From positions 798,001-862,000 of the forward strand of contig NZ_CP136925.1 of assembly GCF_037126245.1 (NCBI RefSeq): DNA of 64,000 nt, written 5' to 3'. Shown one piece after another: positions 18,889 through 28,898 of this stretch. This DNA comes from Mangrovimonas cancribranchiae. Lineage in GTDB: Bacteria > Bacteroidota > Bacteroidia > Flavobacteriales > Flavobacteriaceae. Below the pieces are notes generated by a model. The model worked only from the letters and a program-made list of their open reading frames with translations, did no database searches and was not told the DNA's origin. Made by a program: the position numbers and the translations under genes. Every line of letters begins with the position of its first letter. Positions within the stretch are counted from its first letter, which is position 1.

Positions 18889-21800
18889 TTAGTTATTCTG
18901 ATCTTCACCCGCAACAGAAAAGTTACCAGATAGAAGTCCAAAATCATTAATAAAAACACCTGCATCTCCATTAAAATCGGCAGATGAGTTGTAATCTAAA
19001 TCACCTTCTATTAGACCAAAGGTTCCCGATAGTACACCAAAGTCAAAAATGTCTACAATATTGTCGTTGTTTACATCGCCAGCTAATAAAAGAGGAACGG
19101 TCTCATTAATATTTTCAGAGATTGTTACTGAAAGAGCACGTTGTAAAAACATAGGGTGTTTTACTAAAATTTTGTACGAGCCGCTTTCTAAAGTTGAACT
19201 CAGTAAAATGTTGCCAGCAGTATCTGCTGTTTCGGTTTCGGTTATTATAGGAGTTACTAAATCGTTAATATCATAAATCACAATATTATAATTGCCACTG
19301 TAATCCGTACGTCCTTGAAGCGAGACGATTAGATCTACGGTATAAAACCCAACTTCTACAGTAATAAGTTGGTCGCAACTTACCGATGTATTCCCTGAAG
19401 CATCAGTTGCTGTCCATGTAATGGTGGTGTCTCCCAATGGATAGAGGTCGTTTAAAGACATACCATCAGAACGAATACCAGTGTAAGTTATCTCGGTAGA
19501 ACAATTGTCGGTTGCTGTTGGGGTAATTATATTAACATTTGTTTCTGTTGTTCCAGAAACTACTTGCTCAATAATTGCTTCTGGACACGTTATAATTGGA
19601 GCTTCAGTATCATCAAGAATAGTCCAAGTAAAGGACCTTGATTTGCTAAGGCTGCCAGGTTTTGAGGCTGTTACGGTTACGATGTAAACCCCATCGCTAT
19701 TTGGTCCTCCATTTACGGCTGATTCATCTATTTGCCCAAAAATTAGACCATTTGTTGGTTCTATATCGGTGCCTAGTGGTTGTCCAGAAATGCTATATGT
19801 TATATTGTCTAATGGATTACCTCCAGAGGCTTCTGCCTGAAAATCTGATACCTCTAACTCACATGAAGTTACATCAGATATGGGTTCTATTTCAATTTCA
19901 GGATAAGTGACGGCTAAAATTTCAATAGCATTAACTAAAGGATTTTGAAGTTCATGAACAAATGAAATATCTAAAACACCATCGTTTAAAGATACATTAC
20001 GTTGTACCATACCAGCAATTCTATGTCCAAATTCGCCAACAGGATCTAAGCTTTCTATTTGTCTTACACCTTCTATATCGACATGTTCTATTCGCTCGCC
20101 AGGATTTGGTGTGCCATTGTATAGATTAGTAAAGTATAAATTAACAATATAGTCGCCATTAGGGAGTGTGATAGAGTAAGTCATAAGTTCTTCTGGGTCA
20201 CTATTACTTAGCTCATATCTCATAACATCATTATACTCGCTGTTACTTATATAGTTTGGAATAGAAGGGTCTTTAAATGCGGGATCAATACTGCTAATAG
20301 AATAGCTAGTTCCTCGATTTACAACAAAAGATGCCCCAACAATAGTTGTATTATCTTCCCAATTTGGCCCATTATCTGTGGAAAGAACCTCTGGCCCTCC
20401 ACAATTTATCCTTACTAGAGGCGAATAAATATCGGTAAGGTGTCCTATTAAATTAACTAATGTAGTGCTTGTGCCAGAATGTACAATTTCTAATTGGGCA
20501 TTCTTAATTCCAATAAGGCCATCGGAACTAAAATCGATAGGGATATCTATAGATGCACTTGGTGGTATATTTAATGGTAAACTAATATCTGAAGAAAAAA
20601 GTGTGGCATCATCGCCACTAAAGTTTAATTGGGTAATGGTTATGGCACTATCTGTAGGGCCGCCAGCATTAGTAATAGTAACAGATTTAGTGCGTTGTGT
20701 GTTAAGAACTGGTGTTAAGCCAAAGTCGACTGTTTCTGGAGACGTTGTTAATAAACCATCCTGATTTTCATAAACTTCAATATAATCCCAGGTAGCTGTA
20801 AATGGGTTAGGTGTTGTACTGCTTCTAGAGGTAGATATAAGTCCTACGGCCATTCCAATATTATCAGAAACGTCAAAAAAGCTAGCAGGTAATGTCATTG
20901 GGCTCCCTAAAAGAGTTAAGGTATTACCACCATCAATAGAGTAGTAGGGTTGTGCTGTTTGCAAAATAGGATCTATAGAAGCATATAAATATACCGAACC
21001 ACTTAAAAGCATGTCGGTAATGTCGTATTTAGTATCTGAAGTAACAACTCCGTTGTCTTCTAGTAAAACTTGTATGCCATGTTCTGTATCGGCATTACTT
21101 GTTCCAGTCATGATAACAATTTTTAAATAATTGTCTTGGTCTCCTGTACCAAATTGTATGCCGTAAGATTGAAAGTCAACAGGATCGTTTTGAGAACCTC
21201 CTGAGCCAAAAAAAGGCGATTCTACTTTTGTATGGATTGTAAATGAGTTTGTTAAGTTACTTGTGTTAAACCCAAATTGAAACCCATATTCTTGAGAGTT
21301 TAGATTTTCTAATGCATCACCACCACTAACGCTATCTACAGTAGCTTTTCCTGCAGCACCGCCAAAGGACATATCATTTTCATTAAATTGTGTTAGATAG
21401 TCTGTAGCCCCTGTTGGGTTAAGCATAAGTCCCGTAAAACCTAAACCAAAAAAGCCAGTTCCAGGATCGTTATTCCAAAACGGTCGATTTATAGGTAAAG
21501 TCGTATTCATACCGTTGTCTGGATCAATAGGGAATGGATCATTAACATCAAGTATACCGTCGTTATCATCGTCATCATCATTTAAATCAGAGATGAAATC
21601 ACCGTCAAAATCTTTAGGTTTACTACTTTGTGAGCATATATTAGAGCCATTATCAATTTCATCTTGATTGCTGTATCCGTCATTATCATAATCGGCACTG
21701 GCATTATACTCAGGATCATTAGGTTGATAACATTCAATTTCTGCTGGTTCAAAAACAGTAATACTATTGGAACCATAGGTGGCTGCCCAAACGGTACCAG

Positions 21801-23448
21801 GAAAAATATCATTATCGCTTTGCGCAATAACATCTAGAGGAATGCTACCAAAACCATTAAAAGTGGCTTCGTATTCTAAAACAGTATCGCCAGTGGCATT
21901 TAAAACATATCGATTAATATCACCATTGAATGATGCTGTAAGAATATTACCTTGCATGGCACCGCCAAAGTTGGAAGCGGTATACTCGGCAATACCGTTT
22001 GTCGATGAATTAATAACATCTAAAATATTAACTTTTGGGCTGCCAACAGGCTCATCTAATAAGTATTCTCCTATATGTGGCTGATCTGGAAAGTCGGTAA
22101 TAAGAAAGTCTGTATTAAAATAACCTGAAATGCCTGATATTAATTCCTCCAAGTCATGAGTTTCTATAGGAATCCATGAGCCTCCAGAGTTTTCGTAAGC
22201 TATAACTTTAGCTCGAGATGGGAAGGCTAAAATAGGAATAGGATGGCCGCCATAATAAGTGCCGTTACTATCATTTATGGTTCCTACATAATGTAATGGG
22301 TCTCCAACTAAAGAACTTCCAGATTCATTAAGTTCGTTAGTTATATAATGATTATTAGGGTCGTAAGTAATTGTGCTTTGGTCACCCAAGAAAACATCGG
22401 TATTAATATCGTATATTTTAGGCAATCCACCCCATAATGAATTAGGGCCATTGTCTGATGTGTAAATACGGCCATTTTCAGTTACTAAAACATCGTAAGC
22501 ATTTCTAAATCCTGGTGCAAATACTTGGACAGGTCCTCCTGGTTCTGGAATAGCTTGGTTTAAGCTATTGTTCCCGCCAAAAGGATCACCTAAATCTATA
22601 GTGGCATTATACATAGGATGCCCAACAGGGTAAGGGAACTCCGGATGTGTGTTGTCTATATCTGGACGAGAAGGTGAGGGGTCGTTTAAGGTTGGTAGAT
22701 CGTAAATATAATCAGTGTTAGTTCTAGGGTCGTTATATATTGGCATGTTTTCTAATTGCGTGATATCAACAATTAACATAGACCCTGAAAAGAAATACTC
22801 TGGTGTAGCAGCAAAATTGTTACTTGGAGCCCCTTTGTTAGTTTGACCACCTTGAGCAACTAAAAGATAAGTATTGCCGTTACGCTCAAACATTTGCATG
22901 CCATTTATAGCATGGTTTTCTTCACAACGAGGAAGGCCTCTAACTAAATCTACTTTTGCCCAAGCAGAACCATCCCATTCAAGTTTAGAAATGGTGCTAG
23001 AATTAGTATCTAGATTGGTGTCGTTTCCAGCAGAGCCTCCACCTAATAAATAGTCTGATGAGGTGACATATATAATTGGGTTTGTAGGTGTGCCTTTTAC
23101 TAAAATACCAGTAATTAAACGTTGTTGACTTGGGTTAAAGTTTCCTAAATCATCATGATTAGGAACACCTATTTTTATATGATTAATTTCTTCAATGGCA
23201 GTAGCTGTGTAAGTACCGTTTCCTTGTGAGGCAGCATCGCGTTCTATGGTATATGCCCAAATGGTGCCATTTTGTTGCGCAACATATAAACGATTATCTG
23301 GGCCAAATTGTAATGATGTTGGATTAAGAATATTACCATTAACTAAACCAGAAGAACTAAAACTAATGGTTTGGGCATGGGAAAAAAATGACAACACAAA
23401 GGTAAGGCATGTAGCTGTTAGGATCTTGTTATAGCTTAAAGGCTTCAT
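18889..23448 (-). CDS. Giant secreted multidomain protein: beta-propeller, TSP3-like repeats, malectin, HYR, dockerin
   Basis: 1519 residues with a signal peptide (ending S-H-A-Q, residue 26). In order: a beta-propeller resembling the sorbosone/glucose dehydrogenase fold (to about 560); Asp-rich thrombospondin type 3-like calcium repeats (about 585-650); a lectin/laminin-G-like region (about 660-900); a choice-of-anchor region (about 905-1010); a malectin-like sugar-binding domain (about 1025-1160, I-N-C-G-G-P-E and W-E-D-N); an Ig-like putative domain; a HYR domain (about 1290-1370, T-A-T-D-N-C-S and W-T-A-T-D-A-S-G-N); and a type I dockerin pair at 1453-1519 (D-V-N-N-D-N-I-V-D and D-F-N-G-D-A-G-V-F). 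There is no T9SS signal. The dockerin could bind the cohesin-like protein encoded next. Confidence 0.8.
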   Translation of the reverse strand: MKPLSYNKILTATCLTFVLSFFSHAQTISFSSSGLVNGNILNPTSLQFGPDNRLYVAQQNGTIWAYTIERDAASQGNGTYTATAIEEINHIKIGVPNHDDLGNFNPSQQRLITGILVKGTPTNPIIYVTSSDYLLGGGSAGNDTNLDTNSSTISKLEWDGSAWAKVDLVRGLPRCEENHAINGMQMFERNGNTYLLVAQGGQTNKGAPSNNFAATPEYFFSGSMLIVDITQLENMPIYNDPRTNTDYIYDLPTLNDPSPSRPDIDNTHPEFPYPVGHPMYNATIDLGDPFGGNNSLNQAIPEPGGPVQVFAPGFRNAYDVLVTENGRIYTSDNGPNSLWGGLPKIYDINTDVFLGDQSTITYDPNNHYITNELNESGSSLVGDPLHYVGTINDSNGTYYGGHPIPILAFPSRAKVIAYENSGGSWIPIETHDLEELISGISGYFNTDFLITDFPDQPHIGEYLLDEPVGSPKVNILDVINSSTNGIAEYTASNFGGAMQGNILTASFNGDINRYVLNATGDTVLEYEATFNGFGSIPLDVIAQSDNDIFPGTVWAATYGSNSITVFEPAEIECYQPNDPEYNASADYDNDGYSNQDEIDNGSNICSQSSKPKDFDGDFISDLNDDDDDNDGILDVNDPFPIDPDNGMNTTLPINRPFWNNDPGTGFFGLGFTGLMLNPTGATDYLTQFNENDMSFGGAAGKATVDSVSGGDALENLNSQEYGFQFGFNTSNLTNSFTIHTKVESPFFGSGGSQNDPVDFQSYGIQFGTGDQDNYLKIVIMTGTSNADTEHGIQVLLEDNGVVTSDTKYDITDMLLSGSVYLYASIDPILQTAQPYYSIDGGNTLTLLGSPMTLPASFFDVSDNIGMAVGLISTSRSSTTPNPFTATWDYIEVYENQDGLLTTSPETVDFGLTPVLNTQRTKSVTITNAGGPTDSAITITQLNFSGDDATLFSSDISLPLNIPPSASIDIPIDFSSDGLIGIKNAQLEIVHSGTSTTLVNLIGHLTDIYSPLVRINCGGPEVLSTDNGPNWEDNTTIVGASFVVNRGTSYSISSIDPAFKDPSIPNYISNSEYNDVMRYELSNSDPEELMTYSITLPNGDYIVNLYFTNLYNGTPNPGERIEHVDIEGVRQIESLDPVGEFGHRIAGMVQRNVSLNDGVLDISFVHELQNPLVNAIEILAVTYPEIEIEPISDVTSCELEVSDFQAEASGGNPLDNITYSISGQPLGTDIEPTNGLIFGQIDESAVNGGPNSDGVYIVTVTASKPGSLSKSRSFTWTILDDTEAPIITCPEAIIEQVVSGTTETNVNIITPTATDNCSTEITYTGIRSDGMSLNDLYPLGDTTITWTATDASGNTSVSCDQLITVEVGFYTVDLIVSLQGRTDYSGNYNIVIYDINDLVTPIITETETADTAGNILLSSTLESGSYKILVKHPMFLQRALSVTISENINETVPLLLAGDVNNDNIVDIFDFGVLSGTFGLIEGDLDYNSSADFNGDAGVFINDFGLLSGNFSVAGEDQNN

Positions 23449-23584
23449 AATTTTTTCGGTTTTTGTGCTATTAATCGAAAAAATAAGAGGAATATTTACT
23501 ATGTGTAAGATATAAATTAACTACTTCAATAAGAGAAGTTTTCGTTGAAATGACAAAATTTCGGTTTTGACGTTTTTTTATAAA

Positions 23585-23610
23585 AAAAGGCAGGAAATTT
23601 CCTGCCTTTT
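23585..23610 (-). terminator. Terminator after secA
   Basis: A perfect palindrome, AAAAGGCAGGAAA and its complement, flanked by T runs on both strands; it lies 11 bases past the secA stop. The rest of 23449-23584 holds no gene I can see. Confidence 0.85.
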
Positions 23611-23620
23611 AAAGTATGTT

Positions 23621-26600
23621 TTATTCTTCAATTAAAACCCAATCACCTTTTTCTATTAAAGGAATGGCTTGCTTGTATTTTAGGGTTTTATTTTCGCCAC
23701 TCATAACGTGTTTAATGGTTACACGATCGTTTCTGCCAATTTTTGGTTTGTCACGAATGATAGTTTCTACTGGTTCTGTTTGCTGTTGGGTATTTCCTGC
23801 AGCACGATTTTGAGCAGCACGTTCATCCATATTAGGAATTTCCTCTTTAGAGGTTTCTAATTGCTCTTTTTTACGTGTTTGTTTGGCTTCACTAATAGCA
23901 TTAGTGTCTTCGGTTGGTAGCTCGCCTTTAAATAAGAATGAAATCACATCTTTGTTAACTTGATCAATCATACTCTTAAACAATTCAAAAGCTTCAAACT
24001 TATAGATTAAAAGCGGATCTTTTTGCTCATGTACCGCTAACTGAACAGATTGTTTTAACTCATCCATTTTACGTAAATGCGTTTTCCAAGAATCGTCTAT
24101 AATGGCAAGTGTAATATTCTTTTCAAAATCGGTAATAAGTTGTTTACCTTCCGTTTCGTAAGCTTTCTCTAAATCGGTAACTACTTGTAGTGTTTTTACA
24201 CCATCGGTAAACGGTACAACAATACGCTTAAATTTATCGCTTTGGTTTTCATACACATTTTTAATTACCGGGAATGCTAATTCAGCATTGCGTGTCATTT
24301 TAGTACGATAGTGTTCAAAAGCAGCTTTGTAAATAATACCAGCAATATCTTGTGGCGACTTTTTAGAAAAATCAGCTTCGGTAATTGGTGAACTCATTGA
24401 GAAATAACGAATTAATTCAAACTCTAAATTCTTGAAGTCATTAACAGCTTTATTAGTTTCGGCGATAGCTTCAGATGTATCGTAAATCATATTGGCTAAA
24501 TCCACACGTAAACGCTCTCCATATAAGGCATGATAGCGACGTTTGTAAACCACTTCACGTTGCGAGTTCATCACATCATCATACTCCAGTAAGCGTTTAC
24601 GAACCCCAAAGTTATTTTCTTCAACTTTCTTTTGGGCGCGTTCTATAGATTTTGAAATCATAGAATGTTGAATAACTTCACCTTCCTCAAGCCCCATGCG
24701 GTCCATCATTTTGGCAATACGCTCACTACCAAATAAGCGCATCAGGTTGTCTTCTAAAGACACATAGAATTGCGAACTACCTGGATCTCCTTGACGTCCT
24801 GCACGACCACGTAACTGTCTATCTACACGTCTGGAATCGTGACGTTCTGTACCAATAATAGCTAAACCACCAGCGGCTTTTACTTCGTCACTTAATTTAA
24901 TATCGGTACCACGTCCCGCCATATTGGTAGCAATAGTTACCTGTCCTGGACGGCCAGCTTCGGCTACAATATCGGCTTCTTTTTTATGTAATTTGGCATT
25001 TAATACGTTGTGAGGTACTTTTCTTATGCTTAACATTTTTCCTAGTAACTCACTAATCTCTACAGAGGTTGTTCCTATTAAAACAGGACGACCAGCTTGC
25101 GATAGTGCAGTAACTTCTTCTATAACAGCATTGTATTTTTCGCGTTTGGTTTTGTATACTAAATCTTCACGATCATCACGAGCAATAGGTCTGTTAGTAG
25201 GGATTTCTACCACATCTAATTCGTAAATTTCCCAGAATTCGCCAGCTTCGGTAACAGCTGTACCTGTCATACCAGACAGTTTACGGTACATTCTAAAGTA
25301 ATTCTGTAAGGTTACCGTGGCAAAGGTTTGGGTCGCAGCTTCAATTTTTACATTTTCTTTGGCTTCGATAGCTTGGTGTAAGCCATCGCTATAACGACGC
25401 CCATCCATAATACGACCCGTTTGCTCATCAACAATCATAACTTTATTGTCCATAACCACATATTGAATGTCTTTTTCAAATAGGGCGTAGGCCTTAAGCA
25501 ATTGGTTAAGCGTGTGAATACGTTCTGATTTTACACCAAAATCACGGAATAAGTCTTCTTTAGCTTCGGCTTCTTCTTCTTTAGATAAATTTTTGCTTTC
25601 TATGCGAGAGATTTCCATACCTATTTCTGGCATAACAAAGAAATTTGGATCGTCTGCGCCAGAAAGGTAATCAACACCTTTATCGGTTAATTCAATTTGA
25701 TTGTTTTTTTCGTCAATTACATAATACAGGGCTTCATCAACCTTAGGCATTTCACGATTGTTATCCTGCATGTAAAAGTTCTCGGTTTTTTGAAGGAGTT
25801 GTTTCACGCCTTCTTCACTTAAAAACTTAATTAACGCTTTGTTTTTAGGAATACCTCGATACACACGTAACAACTGGAAGCCACCTTCTTTAGTGTCGCC
25901 TTCGGCGATGAGTTTTTTGGCTTCAGCTAAAACACCTGTTAAAAACTTGCGTTGTACAGTAACAATATCGTCTACTTTTGGTTTAAGCTCATTAAATTCG
26001 TGATGATCGCCTTTAGGGATTGGTCCTGAGATAATTAATGGGGTACGTGCATCATCGATTAATACTGAGTCGACCTCATCTACAATAGCATAGTGATGTG
26101 GACGTTGTACTAAATCGTCTGGCGAGTGCGACATATTATCACGTAGGTAATCAAACCCAAACTCGTTGTTGGTACCATAAGTAATATCGGCATTATAGGC
26201 TTTTTTACGAGCGGCCGAGTTAGGCTTGTGGTAATCTATACAATCTACAGTTAGTCCATGGAATTCAAAAATAGGCGCCATCCATGCGCTATCACGTTTG
26301 GCTAGGTAATCGTTTACGGTAACTAAGTGAACACCTTTTCCCGCTAAAGCGTTAAGGTAAACAGGTAATGTAGCCACTAAGGTTTTTCCTTCACCAGTTT
26401 GCATTTCGGCAATTTTACCTTGATGCATAGCAACACCACCAATTAACTGAACATCGTAGTGTACCATATCCCAAGTAACTGGTTTACCGGCAGCATCCCA
26501 AGAGTTAGCCCAAATGGCTTTATCATCTTCTAAAGAGATATATGTTTTATCTCCTGATAATTCTCTGTCAAATGTTGTAGCCGATACGGTTAATGTGGTA

Positions 26601-26977
26601 TTGTTTGCAAAACGCTTAGCAGTTTCTTTAACTACTGCAAAAGCTTCAGGAAGGATGTCGTTTAAAACGGCCTCCGTAGCAGTATAAATATCATCTTTAA
26701 CCTTGTCGATTTCTTGATAAATCTCGTCGCGTTTATCAATGTCTTCAGTTGCTTCGGCATCTTTCAATAATGTATCTATAGTATCATTAAAAGGTTGTCT
26801 AGCTTCTGCAATTTTGGTTTTAAAGTGCTCGGTTTTGGCTCTTAACTCATCGTGAGATAGGCCTTCCATAGCGCTTTCGAAAGATTTTATTTTAGTAACG
26901 ATAGGCATAATAGCCTTAACGTCTTGTTTGGATTTGTCGCCGACAAACAGTTTTAATACTGAATCTAAAAAACTCAT
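23621..26977 (-). CDS. secA: Preprotein translocase ATPase SecA
   Basis: Drives protein export through SecYEG. 1118 residues from ATG 26977 (M-S-F-L-D-S-V-L-K). Seen: Walker A M-Q-T-G-E-G-K-T-L, D-E-V-D-S-V-L-I-D-D-A-R-T-P, helicase motif G-R-A-G-R-Q-G-D-P-G, and the helical scaffold near M-D-R-M-G-L-E-E-G-E. It is longer than the enterobacterial protein, as usual for Bacteroidetes, and lacks a C-terminal zinc/SecB-binding tail (it ends G-D-W-V-L-I-E-E). A TTG seven codons upstream also opens the frame, but the conserved N-terminus starts at 26977. Confidence 0.98.
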   Translation of the reverse strand: MSFLDSVLKLFVGDKSKQDVKAIMPIVTKIKSFESAMEGLSHDELRAKTEHFKTKIAEARQPFNDTIDTLLKDAEATEDIDKRDEIYQEIDKVKDDIYTATEAVLNDILPEAFAVVKETAKRFANNTTLTVSATTFDRELSGDKTYISLEDDKAIWANSWDAAGKPVTWDMVHYDVQLIGGVAMHQGKIAEMQTGEGKTLVATLPVYLNALAGKGVHLVTVNDYLAKRDSAWMAPIFEFHGLTVDCIDYHKPNSAARKKAYNADITYGTNNEFGFDYLRDNMSHSPDDLVQRPHHYAIVDEVDSVLIDDARTPLIISGPIPKGDHHEFNELKPKVDDIVTVQRKFLTGVLAEAKKLIAEGDTKEGGFQLLRVYRGIPKNKALIKFLSEEGVKQLLQKTENFYMQDNNREMPKVDEALYYVIDEKNNQIELTDKGVDYLSGADDPNFFVMPEIGMEISRIESKNLSKEEEAEAKEDLFRDFGVKSERIHTLNQLLKAYALFEKDIQYVVMDNKVMIVDEQTGRIMDGRRYSDGLHQAIEAKENVKIEAATQTFATVTLQNYFRMYRKLSGMTGTAVTEAGEFWEIYELDVVEIPTNRPIARDDREDLVYKTKREKYNAVIEEVTALSQAGRPVLIGTTSVEISELLGKMLSIRKVPHNVLNAKLHKKEADIVAEAGRPGQVTIATNMAGRGTDIKLSDEVKAAGGLAIIGTERHDSRRVDRQLRGRAGRQGDPGSSQFYVSLEDNLMRLFGSERIAKMMDRMGLEEGEVIQHSMISKSIERAQKKVEENNFGVRKRLLEYDDVMNSQREVVYKRRYHALYGERLRVDLANMIYDTSEAIAETNKAVNDFKNLEFELIRYFSMSSPITEADFSKKSPQDIAGIIYKAAFEHYRTKMTRNAELAFPVIKNVYENQSDKFKRIVVPFTDGVKTLQVVTDLEKAYETEGKQLITDFEKNITLAIIDDSWKTHLRKMDELKQSVQLAVHEQKDPLLIYKFEAFELFKSMIDQVNKDVISFLFKGELPTEDTNAISEAKQTRKKEQLETSKEEIPNMDERAAQNRAAGNTQQQTEPVETIIRDKPKIGRNDRVTIKHVMSGENKTLKYKQAIPLIEKGDWVLIEE

Positions 26978-27086
26978 GTGTGTTATGTTTTTAGGCAACG
27001 CACCTCATGGTTCGTGCCCATATGTTATGTGTTCCTACTTTTTACAATAAAAAGGGAACCGTTTTTTTGTTGATATATCGTGCAAC

Positions 27087-27115
27087 AAAAAAAGCCTCCT
27101 GTGAGAGACTTTTTT
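27087..27115 (-). terminator. Terminator after the DUF2795 gene
   Basis: On the minus strand AAAAAAGTCTC pairs with GGAGGCTTTTTT (with G-U pairs) and runs into T residues, 15 bases past the stop. Confidence 0.7.
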
Positions 27116-27129
27116 GTTGTTTTTCATAT

Positions 27130-27351
27130 TTAATATTCGTCCTCGTTCCAGAGGTAATCTTCATCTGTTGGATAGTCCGGCCAGATTTCCTGGATCGATT
27201 CGTATTGATCGCCTTCATCTTCTATAGATTGAAGGTTTTCTACTACTTCAAGTGGGGCTCCAGTCCTGATAGAATAATCAATCAGCTCATCTTTAGTAGC
27301 TGGCCAAGGAGCATCACTTAAGTAGGATGCTAATTCTAATGTCCAATACAT
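27130..27351 (-). CDS. DUF2795 family small protein
   Basis: A 73-residue acidic protein with the DUF2795 pattern (W-T-L-E-L-A-S-Y-L-x-D-A-P-W-P-A-T-K-D-E-L-I-D-Y-A/S), a small helical family of unknown role widespread in flavobacteria. It has a clear promoter and terminator of its own, so it is a single-gene unit. Confidence 0.85.
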   Translation of the reverse strand: MYWTLELASYLSDAPWPATKDELIDYSIRTGAPLEVVENLQSIEDEGDQYESIQEIWPDYPTDEDYLWNEDEY

Positions 27352-27374
27352 TTGTAATTCGTTTTAATTTTTTG

Positions 27375-27404
27375 CAAAAATAAATTTTTACGTTAAAAAG
27401 TCAA
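27375..27404 (-). promoter_or_regulatory. Consensus Bacteroidetes promoter of the DUF2795 gene
   Basis: On the minus strand: TTG (27402-27404), 19-base spacer, TATTTTTG (27375-27382). This is an exact match to TTG-N19-TAnnTTTG and lies 24 bases before the start codon. Confidence 0.75.
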
Positions 27405-27488
27405 GAAAAAATTGAATTATTTACTCAATAATACAAAGAACGTGTCGTTTCCAAGGAATTTTTTGGAAATAATTTGATTTTTAATGGA

Positions 27489-28061
27489 TTAAGATTTCTC
27501 AGGAATCCACTTAATTTCCTCGGCGTTTAAGTCATGTGTCAACTTTCGTGCCAATACAAAAAGGTAGTCAGAAAGACGGTTTAAATACATTAAAACATGC
27601 GTGTCAATAGGTTCCAATTCATGCAATGCCGTCGCTAAACGTTCGGCGCGTCTACAAACACAACGAGCAATGTGACAGAATGACACCGTTTGATGTCCTC
27701 CAGGTAATACAAAATGTGTCATAGGAGGTAAGGCATCGTTCATGGTATCCATTTCGGTTTCTAATAAAGTAATATCAGCCTCAGAAATTTTAGGAATATT
27801 TAAACGTTCTTTACCGTTTTTCAAGGTGGCTTTTTCGGGATCGGTAGCTAAAATAGCGCCCAATGTAAATAAACGATCCTGAATTTGGGTAAGTAACTCT
27901 TTATATCTTGGGGCAATGTCCTGATCTCTAATAAGCCCAATATATGAGTTGAGTTCATCTACCGTACCATAACTTTCTATGCGAATATGATGTTTAGGAA
28001 CACGTGTGCCACCAAATAATGCTGTGGTACCTTTGTCGCCTGTTTTTGTGTATACCTTCAT
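27489..28061 (-). CDS. Corrinoid (cob(I)alamin) adenosyltransferase, PduO type
   Basis: Transfers the adenosyl group of ATP to cob(I)alamin to make coenzyme B12. The 190-residue protein has the PduO-type N-terminus K-V-Y-T-K-T-G-D-K-G-T-T and G-T-V-D-E-L-N-S, and the C-terminal C-R-R-A-E-R and L-N-R-L-S-D-Y-L-F motifs. Together with meaB in this window it indicates a B12-dependent methylmalonyl-CoA mutase elsewhere in the genome. Confidence 0.95.
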   Translation of the reverse strand: MKVYTKTGDKGTTALFGGTRVPKHHIRIESYGTVDELNSYIGLIRDQDIAPRYKELLTQIQDRLFTLGAILATDPEKATLKNGKERLNIPKISEADITLLETEMDTMNDALPPMTHFVLPGGHQTVSFCHIARCVCRRAERLATALHELEPIDTHVLMYLNRLSDYLFVLARKLTHDLNAEEIKWIPEKS

Positions 28062-28127
28062 GATGTCTTAAATAAGATTTTTACAACTGGCTAAAGGTAA
28101 CAAGTAATATAGCGAATAGAAAGTGTT

Positions 28128-28898
28128 TTATAACCTAATTTTAAAATGTTGTTTGGCTTGTTCTGTTCTAAAAAAAACAAGTCCCCAAAAATAGGTGTCG
28201 ATGGTTACAGTAACTTTAGGATGTTGTTTAATGGTTTCCCAAGCTTCGGTCATGTCTTTGCTCCAATAAATATCATCAAAAATAAATACGGTATCGTTGT
28301 GGGTGTAGTGTAGTAAGGTTTCGAAATACGATAAGGTGGCTTTTTTTGTATGGTTGCCATCAAAAAAAATCATATCATAGGTAGGATGTGATATTTGTTT
28401 GAGTGTTTTAGAAAAATCGCCTGTAATAAAAGTGAGTTGTTTATGATATTGAAGGAGATTTTCTTGCGCTATTTCTGATAATTTTGGACAACCTTCAATG
28501 GTGGTAATATGATTGTTTTTATGTCCTAAGCAAAGGGCTTGAGTGGCTAACCCTAAAGACGTGCCAAGTTCTAAAGACGTTTCAAATGAAAAATATTGGG
28601 TTAACCGATATAAAAATTTAGTTCTCACTAGTGTAGAACCCGAGTGTTTAGCTATAGTAGCGATGTGTCGTTTTGGAGTATTGCTTTGTTGCGATCCTGG
28701 TCCTAAATCGGTGACCGAAATAATAGTATTGTTTTTTAAAAGCTGTTTCCTGTAAGCTTTTAAAGCTTTATAAGCTGCATAGGGTTTGGTGTCGTAAAAA
28801 CACGTTGTGACTAGCTGGTATACAAAAGGCGAGTGTACACCATGCTGATTGGTAGATTGCCATAAAAAACGGAGATATGTTTTTATGCGATACCACAT
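28128..28898 (-). CDS. Class I SAM-dependent methyltransferase
   Basis: A 256-residue protein with the methyltransferase glycine motif L-E-L-G-T-S-L-G-L-A-T (about residue 110), an acidic residue ending strand 2 (T-I-E-G-C) and Y-D-M-I-F-F-D-G-N-H-T-K-K (about residue 178), a pattern resembling O-methyltransferases. The substrate is unknown. It directly abuts the ABC-F gene upstream (shared base 28898) and is likely coexpressed with it. Confidence 0.8.
   Translation of the reverse strand: MWYRIKTYLRFLWQSTNQHGVHSPFVYQLVTTCFYDTKPYAAYKALKAYRKQLLKNNTIISVTDLGPGSQQSNTPKRHIATIAKHSGSTLVRTKFLYRLTQYFSFETSLELGTSLGLATQALCLGHKNNHITTIEGCPKLSEIAQENLLQYHKQLTFITGDFSKTLKQISHPTYDMIFFDGNHTKKATLSYFETLLHYTHNDTVFIFDDIYWSKDMTEAWETIKQHPKVTVTIDTYFWGLVFFRTEQAKQHFKIRL

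Noticed and set aside
18879-18971. Upstream extension of the cohesin-like T9SS protein
   Set aside because: It would put 31 residues before a good signal peptide and overlap the end of the giant gene.
26978-26998. TTG start giving seven extra residues on SecA
   Set aside because: The conserved SecA N-terminus begins at ATG 26977 and the extra residues are not family-like.
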